A DNA stretch of 58,982 nt from Oscillospiraceae bacterium (GCA_017536625.1 JAFXGY010000040.1:1-58982); one strand, 5' to 3'. Numbered from the stretch's first letter, positions 38,875 through 47,503 are shown. Notes: generated by a model from the sequence alone, not told the origin. Numbers and translations are program-made.

Positions 38875-40200
38875 ATGAAGAAAATTATATCTTTGATTAT
38901 CTTTGTGGTTCTTGTGCTTGCGCTTTCGGTGACGGCGTTTGCGGAAAAGACGGATGAAAAAGAATACGATCCGCTATACGCCAAAATTATAGCGAGCGGT
39001 CATTGTGGCGCAGAAAATAATGGATACAATATTCGTTGGTTTATTAATGAGTATGGTGATCTTGTTTTATCCGGTCCGGGGAAAATGGTCGATTATGATT
39101 ATCTCGGTTTTTCAGCGTCAACATCGCCTTGGGCAGATTACAATTATTTTGTTAAAACGCTGACTATTCATGTCGGAATGACGAATATAGGAGATTATGC
39201 TTTTTTTAGACTTGAAAATTTAAGAGGAAAACTTGAAATTCCAGATGGCATAGTAACAATAGGTGATCATGCATTTGATGGTTGCAGTGGATTTACGGGA
39301 AATCTTGTAATACCAAAAAGTGTGAAATACATAAGGCAATTTGCATTTGAAAATTGCAGCGGTTTTACAGGGGATGTAATTATTCCGGGAAGTGTAATTC
39401 TCATTGAAAAAGGTGCATTTGGAGGAACAAGTAATGTAAATAATCTTTTTGTTTTCGAGGATAATAACAGTTATTGCTCAAAAAACGGAATACTTTATAC
39501 TAAAAATAAAAAGGAAATAGTTGCTTGTCCGGGAGGAAAATCAGGATTTCTTGAAATACCGGAGAATGTAACAACTATTGGTGAATATGCTTTCAGCGGA
39601 TGTGATAAATTTACTGGGGATCTAATAATACCAAATAGTGTAACCGTCATAGAAGACGGTGCTTTTGATAATTGCGATGGCTTTTCGGGAAATTTAATAT
39701 TGTCAGAAAATGTAACAACAATCGGGAATTTTGCCTTTAACTTTTGCGAGAAATTGACGGGAAAACTTGTGTTCCCGAGCACAGTAAAAACGATTGGCAA
39801 TGGAGCATTTTCTTTCTGCGGAATAGATGAATATTATTTTAAAGGTGATGCACCGTCCGTTTATGATGCATTGGATTATAGACGTTCTTTTGATAAAGAT
39901 GTTACAATATATTATCCGGAAAATAATGCTACATGGATAATAGAAAATGGAAAATGGAATGGTTATACCGCAAAACCATGGAAGGCTGACATTGTATATG
40001 GTGATGTTGATGGAAATGAAAAGATAAATGTTCTCGATGCAAACCTGATTCGCCGCTATACAGCAAAGCTGGAAGAACTTGACGATATCCAGCTTAAAGG
40101 AGCAGATGTTGACAGCAACGGAAAGGTGAACGTCCTTGATGCGAACCTTATCCGCCGCTATTCCGCAAAACTTATTGATAAATTCCCTGCGGAGGGATAA
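38875..40200 (+). CDS. Secreted BspA-like leucine-rich repeat protein with dockerin
   Basis: The 441-residue product has a signal peptide (ending SVTAFA), about eight BspA/LRR_5 repeats (residues 90-330, for example TIGDHAFDGCSGFTG and TIGEYAFSGCDKFTG), and a C-terminal type I dockerin (about 375-438) with two calcium loops: GDVDGNEKINVLDANLIRRY and ADVDSNGKVNVLDANLIRRY. Dockerins bind cohesins, so the protein should attach to a scaffold or surface cohesin elsewhere in the genome. The LRR part is AT-rich while the dockerin has the base composition of the chromosome, suggesting a fusion of domains of different origin. Confidence 0.93.
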   Translation: MKKIISLIIFVVLVLALSVTAFAEKTDEKEYDPLYAKIIASGHCGAENNGYNIRWFINEYGDLVLSGPGKMVDYDYLGFSASTSPWADYNYFVKTLTIHVGMTNIGDYAFFRLENLRGKLEIPDGIVTIGDHAFDGCSGFTGNLVIPKSVKYIRQFAFENCSGFTGDVIIPGSVILIEKGAFGGTSNVNNLFVFEDNNSYCSKNGILYTKNKKEIVACPGGKSGFLEIPENVTTIGEYAFSGCDKFTGDLIIPNSVTVIEDGAFDNCDGFSGNLILSENVTTIGNFAFNFCEKLTGKLVFPSTVKTIGNGAFSFCGIDEYYFKGDAPSVYDALDYRRSFDKDVTIYYPENNATWIIENGKWNGYTAKPWKADIVYGDVDGNEKINVLDANLIRRYTAKLEELDDIQLKGADVDSNGKVNVLDANLIRRYSAKLIDKFPAEG

Positions 40201-40203
40201 AGA

Positions 40204-40243
40204 AAGCGCTCCGTGCTCAAATGAGCACGGAGCGCTTTTTTTC
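40204..40243. terminator. Terminator between the dockerin gene and nrdJ
   Basis: AAGCGCTCCGTGCTCA and TGAGCACGGAGCGCTT form a perfect stem followed by T7. Confidence 0.9.
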
Positions 40244-40251
40244 TTTAATTA

Positions 40252-42531
40252 TCAGCCGCAATGGGAAAAACCGCAGTCGCAGATGGTGCAGCCGCCTTCA
40301 TGGCGAAGGAGCTTTCCGCATTCGGGGCAATGGAGCTTGTCGTCAGCTCCTTTTACCGGTTTGTTTGAGGGGGCGGGCTTTGCGCCCTCAGCTTTTTTTG
40401 GTGCGGGTTCCTCCTCTTCGGAAGTAAAGGAACCGTTTCCTTCAAGCATTTTGCTCATCTTCACAATGGTTCTTGCAATAGCGTCCGGGCAGGAAGTGCA
40501 TTTTAAACCGGGCTGGCGAACAGTGCTCGGGCAGCGGATGCCTTTAAGCTGGGCAAGGATCTCGTCCTGGCTGATGCCTGCGCGAAGAGCGATGGAAACA
40601 AGTCTTGCGGTGGCTTCGCTCTGGGAAGGGCAGCCGCCGCCTTTTCCGGTGCTGGTGAAAACTTCGCAGATGCCGTGTTCATCGCGGTTTACGGTGATGA
40701 AAAGGCTTCCGCAGCCGATCTTCATCTTTTCGGTTGCGCCCCAGGTAAGGGTAGGTCTCGGTCTTGGAAGAATGGTATTGGGAATGGCAGAAACTTCGGG
40801 TTTCTGCGGTTCTTCTTCTTTCTTCTGGCTTCCGATGGTAAGAACCTGGCTGTCGCGGCTTCCGTCACGATAAACGGTGGTGCCTTTGCAGCCAAGCTTA
40901 TAGGCAAGAACATAAGCTTCCTTAACTTCTTCGCGGGTTGCGCTGTTGGGGAAGTTGATGGTTTTGGAAACAGCGTTGTCGGTATATTTCTGGAATGCCG
41001 CCTGGATTCTTATATGCCATTCGGGGGTGATATCGTGTGCGCAAACGAAGACTTTTCTGATATCTTCGGGGATTTCTTCGATATGGGCAAGGGTGCCTTC
41101 ATCGGCGATTCTCCGGATGAGTTCTTCGGAATAAATTCCGCGCTCTTTAAGCTTTTCAACAAGAAGGTCGTTGCAAACAAGAAGCTTGTCCCCGTCCATT
41201 ACGTTTTTGGTGAAAGCATAGGCGAAAAGGGGTTCACATCCGCCGGAAGCATCCGCAATGATGGAAATGGTGCCGGTGGGGGCAATGGTGGTTATGGTTG
41301 CGTTGCGAATTTCATATCTGTCGGCAAAAACGGAATCTTTCCATGCCGGGAAGGTGCCTCTTTCGATGGCAAGTTCGATGGAAGCTTTGGTGCCTTCGCT
41401 CTGGATAAGGCTCATAACTTCCTCTGCAACTCTTTCAGCTTCAACGGAGTTATAGGGAACACCGAGCTTGAGAAGAAGATCCGCAAAGCCCATGACGCCA
41501 AGACCGATTTTTCTGGTCTTTCTGGTCATTTCGTCAATGGCGGGAAGGGGATAGTGGTTCACGTCGATGACGTTATCAAGGAAGTGAACGGCTTTATGTA
41601 CGATATCGGTGATTTTGTCATAATCGATGGAAAGGATTCCGTCCTCTTCGCAGACGCAAAGACCAAGGTTGATGGAACCAAGGTTGCATGCTTCATAAGG
41701 AAGAAGGGGCTGTTCGCCGCAGGGGTTGGTGCTTTCAATTTCGCCGAGGGCGGGAGTAGGGTTATAACGGTTCATCTCATCGATGAAAACAATGCCGGGT
41801 TCGCCGTTGCGCCATGCGGCGTCAACGATTTTTTCGAATACTTCCCTTGCGTCAAGGGTTCCGGTAACTTCGCCGTTATGGGGCGCAACAAGTTCATATT
41901 CGGTGCCGTTTTCAACCGCTTCCATAAATTTATCGGTGATGGCGACGGAAATATTGAAGTTGTTTATTTCGTTGTTGTTTGCTTTGCAGTCGATGAATTT
42001 AAGAATATCCGGGTGGTCAATGCGGAGCATTCCCATGTTTGCGCCGCGGCGGGTTCCGCCCTGTTTAACAGCTTCGGTCGCTGCATTGAAAACCTTCATA
42101 AAGCTGACCGGGCCGGAAGAAGTTCCGCCGGTGGATTTTACAATGGAACCTTCCGGACGAAGTCTTGAGAAGGAAAAACCGGTTCCGCCGCCGGATTGGT
42201 GAACAAGTGCGGCGTATTTTACGGTATCAAAAATTCCCACCATGCTGTCTTCAACGGGAAGAACAAAACATGCGGAAAGCTGGCCGAGAGGACGACCCGC
42301 ATTCATAAGGGTGGGCGAGTTCGGCATGAACTCGCAGTTTGTCATCATTTCAAAAAATTCTTTTTCGGTGTTTTTGATTTCTTCTTCGGTTTTGCCATAA
42401 GCCGCATCCGCACCCGCAATGGTGGAAGCGACCCTTGTGAAGAGTTCTTCTATGGTTTCAACAACTTTGCCGTTTTCTTTGGCAAGGTATCTTCGCTCGA
42501 GAACGGTTTTTGCGTTCTGAGTAAAATTCAT
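40252..42531 (-). CDS. nrdJ: Adenosylcobalamin-dependent ribonucleotide reductase, class II
   Basis: The 759-residue enzyme reduces ribonucleotides using adenosylcobalamin. It has NCEFMPNSPTLMNAGRPLGQ, SGGGTGFSFSRLRP, NPCGEQPLLPYEACNLGSIN with the active-site cysteine, and PTGTISIIADASGGCEPLF. The C-terminus carries redox cysteines and a zinc ribbon (CPECGKLL and CTICDCGF). Two ATGs are close; the second (42531) has AAAGGGGG at the right distance. B12 dependence fits an anaerobe. Its leader contains a candidate transcription attenuator. Confidence 0.96.
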   Translation of the reverse strand: MNFTQNAKTVLERRYLAKENGKVVETIEELFTRVASTIAGADAAYGKTEEEIKNTEKEFFEMMTNCEFMPNSPTLMNAGRPLGQLSACFVLPVEDSMVGIFDTVKYAALVHQSGGGTGFSFSRLRPEGSIVKSTGGTSSGPVSFMKVFNAATEAVKQGGTRRGANMGMLRIDHPDILKFIDCKANNNEINNFNISVAITDKFMEAVENGTEYELVAPHNGEVTGTLDAREVFEKIVDAAWRNGEPGIVFIDEMNRYNPTPALGEIESTNPCGEQPLLPYEACNLGSINLGLCVCEEDGILSIDYDKITDIVHKAVHFLDNVIDVNHYPLPAIDEMTRKTRKIGLGVMGFADLLLKLGVPYNSVEAERVAEEVMSLIQSEGTKASIELAIERGTFPAWKDSVFADRYEIRNATITTIAPTGTISIIADASGGCEPLFAYAFTKNVMDGDKLLVCNDLLVEKLKERGIYSEELIRRIADEGTLAHIEEIPEDIRKVFVCAHDITPEWHIRIQAAFQKYTDNAVSKTINFPNSATREEVKEAYVLAYKLGCKGTTVYRDGSRDSQVLTIGSQKKEEEPQKPEVSAIPNTILPRPRPTLTWGATEKMKIGCGSLFITVNRDEHGICEVFTSTGKGGGCPSQSEATARLVSIALRAGISQDEILAQLKGIRCPSTVRQPGLKCTSCPDAIARTIVKMSKMLEGNGSFTSEEEEPAPKKAEGAKPAPSNKPVKGADDKLHCPECGKLLRHEGGCTICDCGFSHCG

Positions 42532-42554
42532 ACCCATTCCCCCTTTGCAATATT

Positions 42555-42588
42555 TAAAAAGCCTTCAAAATTTGGAGTCGCGAAGGCT
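42555..42588 (-). terminator. Terminator-like hairpin in the nrdJ leader
   Basis: On the minus strand AGCCTTC and GAAGGCT pair around a 15 nt loop and are followed by TTTT. It lies between the promoter and the start codon, so it would act as an attenuator. Confidence 0.5.
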
Positions 42589-42602
42589 CATAATTTATAA
42601 AA

Positions 42603-42633
42603 TTGTGCCGGAAGGTGACACAAAAATATTATA
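42603..42633 (-). promoter_or_regulatory. nrdJ promoter -10 and 5' leader hairpin
   Basis: TATAAT on the minus strand at 42628-42633 would start RNA near 42621. The first part of the RNA forms TTGTG/CACAA, whose loop has CACCTTCC. That CCTTC copies the 5' arm of the downstream terminator hairpin and could pair with its 3' arm (GAAGG), an antiterminator arrangement. No cobalamin riboswitch is recognised. Confidence 0.4.
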
Positions 42634-42710
42634 GCATAAAAGGGCCTTTTTTGAAACATGGAAAACGCTGTTAAAAGAAAAATATTTTAAAAAAGTCTTC
42701 CGGAAAATAA

Positions 42711-42741
42711 ATAAAAGGCACACCGCCGGGTGTGCCCTTTG
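42711..42741 (-). terminator. Terminator of the tandem lipoprotein genes
   Basis: On the minus strand AAAGGGCACACC and GGTGTGCCTTTT pair and are followed by ATTTATTTT. Confidence 0.83.
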
Positions 42742-42753
42742 AAAAATTTGCTT

Positions 42754-43893
42754 TTAATTTATTTCCATAAATTTTATATCATCGTTTTCTATCCAGCAAA
42801 GGGTCTTTCCGCCTGGCGAAAGGTCAAAGCCGTGAATAATCCCTCTGGTGGGGGAAATATAAAGTTCTTCGGCGGCGCCTTCTTCAAAGTTATAAAGCCA
42901 AAGGCGATAGCGAAAATGGCTTTGGGGAACATATTCGCTGATTACCGCGAAAGGATAGCTTTCTGTTATGTCGTTCTGAATATTATTAAATAAAAAATCA
43001 AGCGTTCTTTCTTCCGCAAATCCGCTGTTTATGTTATAAATTCTGATGGAAGAACTTTCTTCTTCGGCGTTTGCAAGAAGCAAAGCAAAATTTTCTTCGT
43101 TAAGCCAGCGCAAGTCGCGTATATTATAAAGAAAATCGTTTTCGAAGGATTCTTCGAAGATTATATTACCCCAAAAATCAATGCAGATAAGCCTTACGGT
43201 AACGGAAGCTTCATATTTGCAGTCCAGAAAAACAATATTTCCGGAATCGGAATTCACCTTTGGGTTATGGATAAAGCGGTGTTCGCCTTCACCGGAAACA
43301 TCGAAAAGAAGCTTTTCTTCGCCAGTTTCGATATTTTTTGAATACAGCCTTTCTTTGCCGTTCCCGTCAACAAAAATATATCTTTTGTTCCCGAAATCAA
43401 AATCGAAATCTCCGGGGCTCCCTTCAAAGGAATATTCAATGTCGCCGCGTTCTGTTATTCCTTTGCTGAAAATATTTTTACCGGTAAAAATCCACGGGTT
43501 GCTGAAATCCATTTTGTGAACGGAAAGCGTATCCCCATAATCAAAATAAGCGCTTCCGTAAAAAAGAATTTCCGCTTCGGCGGTTTCAAGGTCAAAGCTC
43601 GAAACTGTGGTTTTAAAACCGTCGCCCAAATCAATTTCTCGATTGAATGAGTGAACATAAGCGATATTATCGTTAAAAAGCCGGATTTCCTGAATATCGG
43701 TGGCTTCGAATTTTTCGAGCAGATTTTCGTGAGTTTTTACGGAAGGCTGTTCTTCTTTTTCTTCCGGCTGTTCTTCCGGTTCGGAAGAGGAAGGCTGTTC
43801 CTTCGGAGGTTCAGACGTTTTTTCCGGTTCTTCGGAAAAGGAACAGGAACAAAGCATAAGCAAAGCCAGAATCAGCACAAAAAGTTTTTTCAT
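42754..43893 (-). CDS. TolB-like propeller lipoprotein, paralogue 1
   Basis: The 379-residue product has a lipoprotein signal (LMLCSC, Cys17), an acidic proline/glutamate spacer, and about six beta-propeller-like repeats with short DG/NG turns (for example YIFVDGNGKERLYSKN and GIIHGFDLSPGGKTLCWIE). The LSPGGKTLCW blade is typical of TolB/WD40-like PD40 domains. Its function is unknown. It overlaps its paralogue by four bases and shares near-identical first 40 residues, so the two arose by tandem duplication. Confidence 0.78.
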   Translation of the reverse strand: MKKLFVLILALLMLCSCSFSEEPEKTSEPPKEQPSSSEPEEQPEEKEEQPSVKTHENLLEKFEATDIQEIRLFNDNIAYVHSFNREIDLGDGFKTTVSSFDLETAEAEILFYGSAYFDYGDTLSVHKMDFSNPWIFTGKNIFSKGITERGDIEYSFEGSPGDFDFDFGNKRYIFVDGNGKERLYSKNIETGEEKLLFDVSGEGEHRFIHNPKVNSDSGNIVFLDCKYEASVTVRLICIDFWGNIIFEESFENDFLYNIRDLRWLNEENFALLLANAEEESSSIRIYNINSGFAEERTLDFLFNNIQNDITESYPFAVISEYVPQSHFRYRLWLYNFEEGAAEELYISPTRGIIHGFDLSPGGKTLCWIENDDIKFMEIN

Positions 43894-45032
43894 GGTAACA
43901 CCTCCGTTATGATTTTTAAACAGTCATTTTCAAGGTCGCTTTCTATCCAGCCGATGGTTTTTCCGTTTGGTGAAAGGTCAAAACCGCTGATATAAATTTC
44001 CGGCGGAGCGGTATAAATTTCTTCGGCGGTGCCTTCCTCAAAATTTATTCGCCAAAGACGGTGAGAAAAGCTTTCGTCACTGCTCATTTCACAGATCATT
44101 CCGTAAGGATAACTTTTCGCGAAATTGTTCTGAATTGCGGAATGAGCAAAATTAAAAGTAATGATTTCTTCCGTTCCCTCGGGAAGAGAGTAAATCCTTG
44201 CGCCGGTTTTGTTTTCGGGTTCACTTGTAAAAACGGCAAATTTTTCCGCGTTTATCCATCTGATTTCGAAGCTGTAATAACGAAAATCTTTGCCGAATTC
44301 CGAAGTATAGAGCAGGTTTCCTTCAAAATCAATGCACATAAGATATCTTGTCCCCATGTCGGTTCCCGAATCCAAATCGGGTCCGGAATCTGCGACAAAA
44401 GCGATGTATTCCCCGGAGGGGCATGCTTTTGTGGTTATAATCCGCGGATTTTCCCATTCTGTATATTCATAAACGGTTCTTGTTTCCCCGGCGGGAATGG
44501 ATTTTGCAATGATTTTTCCGCCATCTGACCAATAAAGAGTCTGTGTATCAAAACAGATATCATAACCAAAGGTTACTTCCGGAAATTTTTCGTGCATATC
44601 ATCGCTTTCGCCGATGCCATTGCTGAAAACCTCTGAACCGGTAAAAATCCACGGGCTGCTGAGGGCAACTTCACTTACCGAGAAAGAACGGTTGATGAAA
44701 TCGCTGCCGGAAAAAACAAATTCGGCTTCCCCGGTTTCAAGGTCGATTCCGCAGACGGAATATTCAAAGCCTTTTTCTGCGCCTTGATATCCGTGGAAAA
44801 GATTGAGATAAGCATAATTTTCGTCAAGGAACTGGATCTGCCCAATGGAAGTTGCGCCAAAATCTTCGTAAATATTTTCATAAGTTTTCACGGAAGGCTG
44901 TTCTTCTTTTTCTTCCGGTTCGGAAGAGGAAGGCTGTTCCTTCGGTGGTTCAGCCGGTTTTTCCAGTTCTTCGAAAATGGAACAGGAACAAAGCATAAGC
45001 AAAGCCAAAATCAGCGCAAAAAGTTTTTTCAT
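43890..45032 (-). CDS. TolB-like propeller lipoprotein, paralogue 2
   Basis: The 380-residue product is built like its downstream neighbour: MKKLFALILALLMLCSCS signal, acidic spacer, then propeller repeats ending with ISGFDLSPNGKTIGWIE. Signal and spacer are nearly identical to paralogue 1, the propeller only partly so, which suggests duplication followed by divergence of the binding surface or local gene conversion at the 5' ends. A consensus-like promoter precedes it. No enzyme or transport partner gene is adjacent. Confidence 0.78.
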   Translation of the reverse strand: MKKLFALILALLMLCSCSIFEELEKPAEPPKEQPSSSEPEEKEEQPSVKTYENIYEDFGATSIGQIQFLDENYAYLNLFHGYQGAEKGFEYSVCGIDLETGEAEFVFSGSDFINRSFSVSEVALSSPWIFTGSEVFSNGIGESDDMHEKFPEVTFGYDICFDTQTLYWSDGGKIIAKSIPAGETRTVYEYTEWENPRIITTKACPSGEYIAFVADSGPDLDSGTDMGTRYLMCIDFEGNLLYTSEFGKDFRYYSFEIRWINAEKFAVFTSEPENKTGARIYSLPEGTEEIITFNFAHSAIQNNFAKSYPYGMICEMSSDESFSHRLWRINFEEGTAEEIYTAPPEIYISGFDLSPNGKTIGWIESDLENDCLKIITEVLP

Positions 45033-45078
45033 TTCAGCACCTCCGATGCACGTTTTACTTGCGTCTAACTGTAATTAT

Positions 45079-45107
45079 ATTGTACGCATGTAAAATAAGT
45101 TTGTCAA
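45079..45107 (-). promoter_or_regulatory. Promoter of the tandem lipoprotein genes
   Basis: Minus-strand TTGACA (45102-45107) and TACAAT (45079-45084) with a 17 bp spacer, about 45 bp ahead of the start codon. Confidence 0.75.
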
Positions 45108-45196
45108 TACTTTTTCATCAATATTCACAAACGGAATAAAAAAACGGCGCAATTTAAAGCACTAAAATATTTTTTGATAAAATCCGCAAAAAAGGC

Positions 45197-45225
45197 TTGC
45201 TTTTTTTCATAATTTGCGCTATACT
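45197..45225 (+). promoter_or_regulatory. Promoter of the glycine riboswitch transcript
   Basis: TTGCTT (45197-45202) and TATACT (45220-45225) with 17 bp spacing; the start would lie just ahead of the first aptamer. Confidence 0.5.
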
Positions 45226-45246
45226 CACTTCATTCAACTGAATAGC

Positions 45247-45428
45247 GTCAGATGAAGTTCGCAGGAAAAAGCTTTTTTGCTTGCCGAAGGAGTAACACTC
45301 TCAGGCGTTCCGTTTTCGGAATAAGGACTGTGAATGGATGAAAGACTGGAGAAGTTCGCTTAATGCGGATGCCGAAGGTGCAAGCTCCCGGATTTTCGGG
45401 GTGAATCTCTCAGGCAAAAGGACAGTTT
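45247..45428 (+). promoter_or_regulatory. Tandem glycine riboswitch
   Basis: Two glycine aptamers in series. The first has GCCGAAGGAGTAACACTCTC, then AGGCG and AAGGACTGTGAA; the second has GCCGAAGGTGCAAGCTCCCG, then AATCTCTCAGGCAAAAGGAC. The GCCGAAGG, CTCTCAGG and AAGGAC blocks are diagnostic. It lies directly ahead of an alanine/glycine symporter gene, a known arrangement for sodium:amino acid symporters. The second aptamer leads into a terminator-type expression platform. Confidence 0.95.
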
Positions 45429-45490
45429 TTTTCGATAGCTTGAAGCAAGGGTAGGGGATACCTTTGCCATAACTTTCGATTTTTGTTTCC

Positions 45491-45537
45491 ACAGCGAAAA
45501 AATCCGTCTTTCGGGTCTTTTCGCTGTTTTTGTTTTT
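45491..45537 (+). terminator. Expression-platform terminator of the glycine riboswitch
   Basis: ACAGCGAAAA and TTTTCGCTGT pair, followed by TTTTGTTTTT. Between the aptamer and this hairpin lies a further hairpin GCAAGGGTA/TACCTTTGC near 45445-45467 that may take part in switching. Whether glycine turns the gene on or off cannot be read with certainty. Confidence 0.8.
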
Positions 45538-45557
45538 GGAGAAAAGGAGAAATCATC

Positions 45558-47051
45558 ATGGAAGAATTTCTTGCAAAAGTAGCTGAAGTCAACGGAGTTA
45601 TCTACAATTTTGTCTGGGTAACAATTGGAATTGTGCTCCTTTTGGGAGCGGGTGTAATTTGTACAATCGTTACAAAAGGTTTTCAGTTCGCCCATTTCGG
45701 ACATTGGGTAAAGGAAACCATTGGTTCCATTTTTACCGATAAATCCGTAACGGATGAATCCGATAAACACAATATTTCCCAGTTCCAGGCCCTTTGCACC
45801 GCTCTTTCCGCAACGGTAGGTACCGGCAACATTTCGGGTACTGCAACGGCAATCGTTTTCGGCGGTCCCGGAGCGATTTTCTGGATGTGGGTCGCGGCGA
45901 TCCTTGGTATGATGACCAACTATTCCGAAAATGTCCTCGGTATTTTCTATCGCCGCAAAAATGAATTCGGCGAATGGTGCGGCGGCGCAATGTATTACCT
46001 CAAAGACGGCCTTGGCGCAAAAAAAGGCTGCAAATGGATTGGTGTTATTCTTGCGGTTCTGTTCAGCATCTTCTGCCTTTTTGCTTCCTTCGGTATAGGA
46101 AACCTCAGCCAGATGAACTCCATTGCGGTAAACCTTGATTCCGCATTCGGAATTCCAAACTGGATAACCGGTGCTGTTTTTGTTATCATTGCCGGACTTG
46201 TTATTGTAGGCGGTCTTAAAAGAATTGCCGCGGTTACAGAAAGAATAGTTCCTTTCATGGTTATTCTTTATCTTGCCGGTACAATTGCAATTTTCATTGC
46301 CAATATTGAAATGGTCGGTGCTGTTTTTGCTTCAATTTTCCAAAATGCTTTCGGCATCGATGCCGTTGCCGGCGGTTTTGCGGGTATTGTTATGAAGGAA
46401 GTTATAACCTGGGGATGCAAGCGCGGCGTTTTCTCTAACGAAGCTGGTCTTGGCTCTTCCGTAATGGTACATTCCTGCTCCAACGTAAAAGAACCCGTAA
46501 AACAGGGTATGTGGGGAATCTTCGAAGTGTTTGTAGATACCCTCATCGTTTGCACTCTTACTGCAGTTGCCGTTCTTTCTTCCGGTGTTGTGGATCTTAC
46601 CACCGGCCAGATTATTGCAAGCGGTGTTACTGAAGCCTCCGCGCTTGTTGGCGCTTCGTTTGAAACCCTTTTCGGCGGTTTCGGAAAATATTTCATCGCA
46701 GTTGCGATTATGCTTTTTGCGTTTTCCACCGTCCTCGGCTGGAGCGTTTACGGAACAAAAGCATGGGAATATCTCTTTGGCACAAAATCCACCATCATTT
46801 ATAAAATCATCTTCGTTTCCGCGGTTTTCATCGGCCCGATGCTCCATTCCTCCCTTGCATGGGATATTTCCGATACTTTCAACGGACTTATGATGATTCC
46901 GAACCTTATCGGCGTAATCGTTCTTTGCCCGATAGTTTATAAAATCACCCAAAACTATGTTGACCGCCGTATCAAAGGAAAAGATGTTAAGCCTATGCTT
47001 TCTGTTTTCAAGGAAATCAATGACGAAAACAGCGAAGAAATTATGAAATGA
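45558..47051 (+). CDS. Sodium:alanine/glycine symporter, AGCS family
   Basis: The 497-residue membrane transporter has LCTALSATVGTGNISGTATAIV, shown in part as LSATVGTGNISG, the AGCS signature, and FGGPGAIFWMWVAAILGMMT. VFSNEAGLGSSVMVHSC marks the sodium-dependent site. The start ATG follows AAAAGGAG. With a glycine riboswitch upstream, glycine is the likely main substrate. It is a single-gene transcript. Confidence 0.95.
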   Translation: MEEFLAKVAEVNGVIYNFVWVTIGIVLLLGAGVICTIVTKGFQFAHFGHWVKETIGSIFTDKSVTDESDKHNISQFQALCTALSATVGTGNISGTATAIVFGGPGAIFWMWVAAILGMMTNYSENVLGIFYRRKNEFGEWCGGAMYYLKDGLGAKKGCKWIGVILAVLFSIFCLFASFGIGNLSQMNSIAVNLDSAFGIPNWITGAVFVIIAGLVIVGGLKRIAAVTERIVPFMVILYLAGTIAIFIANIEMVGAVFASIFQNAFGIDAVAGGFAGIVMKEVITWGCKRGVFSNEAGLGSSVMVHSCSNVKEPVKQGMWGIFEVFVDTLIVCTLTAVAVLSSGVVDLTTGQIIASGVTEASALVGASFETLFGGFGKYFIAVAIMLFAFSTVLGWSVYGTKAWEYLFGTKSTIIYKIIFVSAVFIGPMLHSSLAWDISDTFNGLMMIPNLIGVIVLCPIVYKITQNYVDRRIKGKDVKPMLSVFKEINDENSEEIMK

Positions 47052-47069
47052 TCTTTCTCTGAAATATGG

Positions 47070-47106
47070 AAAAAAGCCTTCGGTTGCCGTGCCGAAGGCT
47101 TTTTTC
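47070..47106 (+). terminator. Terminator of the AGCS gene
   Basis: AAAAAAGCCTTCGG and CCGAAGGCTTTTTT form a strong stem. Confidence 0.9.
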
Positions 47107-47117
47107 GTATTTTGGAA

Positions 47118-47289
47118 TAAATTATTGTTTATGCCATAAGGCCCCCTTGTGCAAAGGGGGCTGTCATCGAAGATGACTGGAGGATTGTAATCCTATCAAA
47201 TCATGATGTATAGACAATCCCTCCGTCACAGCTTTGCCGTGCCACCTCCCTTTACACAAGGGAGGCTTAATAGGGTAAATAATAAGTCA
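47118..47289. repeat. Palindromic MITE-like element, copy E (y-x subfamily)
   Basis: A 172 bp element from TAAATTATTGTTTA (47118-47131) to TAAATAATAAGTCA (47276-47289), where the right end has decayed. Arm order y then x, as in copy D; internal changes keep most hairpin pairs (for example CCCTCCGTCACAGC for CCCTCCGTCACGGC). Confidence 0.87.
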
Positions 47290-47292
47290 CCC

Positions 47293-47330
47293 CAATTAAA
47301 TATGTATAATATATAACACATATTTAATTG
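47293..47330. promoter_or_regulatory. Perfect inverted repeat upstream of the CaCA transcript
   Basis: CAATTAAATATGT (47293-47305) and its exact complement ACATATTTAATTG (47318-47330) flank a 12 bp AT spacer, ending three bases before the -35 box. It looks like a binding site for a dimeric regulator; it is AT-rich and lacks a T run suited to a terminator. Confidence 0.45.
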
Positions 47331-47333
47331 AGG

Positions 47334-47362
47334 TTGACAAACCTTTTTGAAAGTGGTAACAT
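47334..47362 (+). promoter_or_regulatory. Promoter of the yybP-ykoY/CaCA transcript
   Basis: TTGACA (47334-47339) and TAACAT (47357-47362) with a 17 bp spacer. The start would lie just before the riboswitch. Confidence 0.7.
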
Positions 47363-47369
47363 ACAATAA

Positions 47370-47460
47370 CATAAGGGAGTAGTTGGCGTGCCGGAAAGGT
47401 TCCGGGGCGTTATGTTATTCGTCATCACGCCGAAAGGCCGGATAATGTATTAAACGACAA
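47370..47460 (+). promoter_or_regulatory. yybP-ykoY type manganese riboswitch
   Basis: AAGGGAGTAGTTGGCGTG begins the motif; CCGGAAAGGTTCCGG forms an internal hairpin; CGTCATCACGCCGAAAGGCC and ACGACAAGAC are close to the family consensus (GGGGAGUAG, GUCAUCAC, CCGAAAGG, GACAAGAC). Some of these are recalled from the family, and no covariance scan was run. The motif senses Mn(II). A terminator hairpin starts inside its 3' end. Confidence 0.83.
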
Positions 47461-47503
47461 GACTTTTATTACAAATTCTGTAATGAGGGCCTTGTATTTT
47501 TTT
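47457..47503 (+). terminator. Expression-platform terminator of the Mn riboswitch
   Basis: ACAAGACTTTTATTACA pairs with TGTAATGAGGGCCTTGT (17 positions, one mismatch) and is followed by ATTTTTTT. Its 5' arm overlaps the end of the aptamer, as expected of a switch. Confidence 0.85.

Noticed and set aside
42540-42633. Cobalamin riboswitch ahead of nrdJ
   Set aside because: The leader is far too short and lacks the B12-box sequence.
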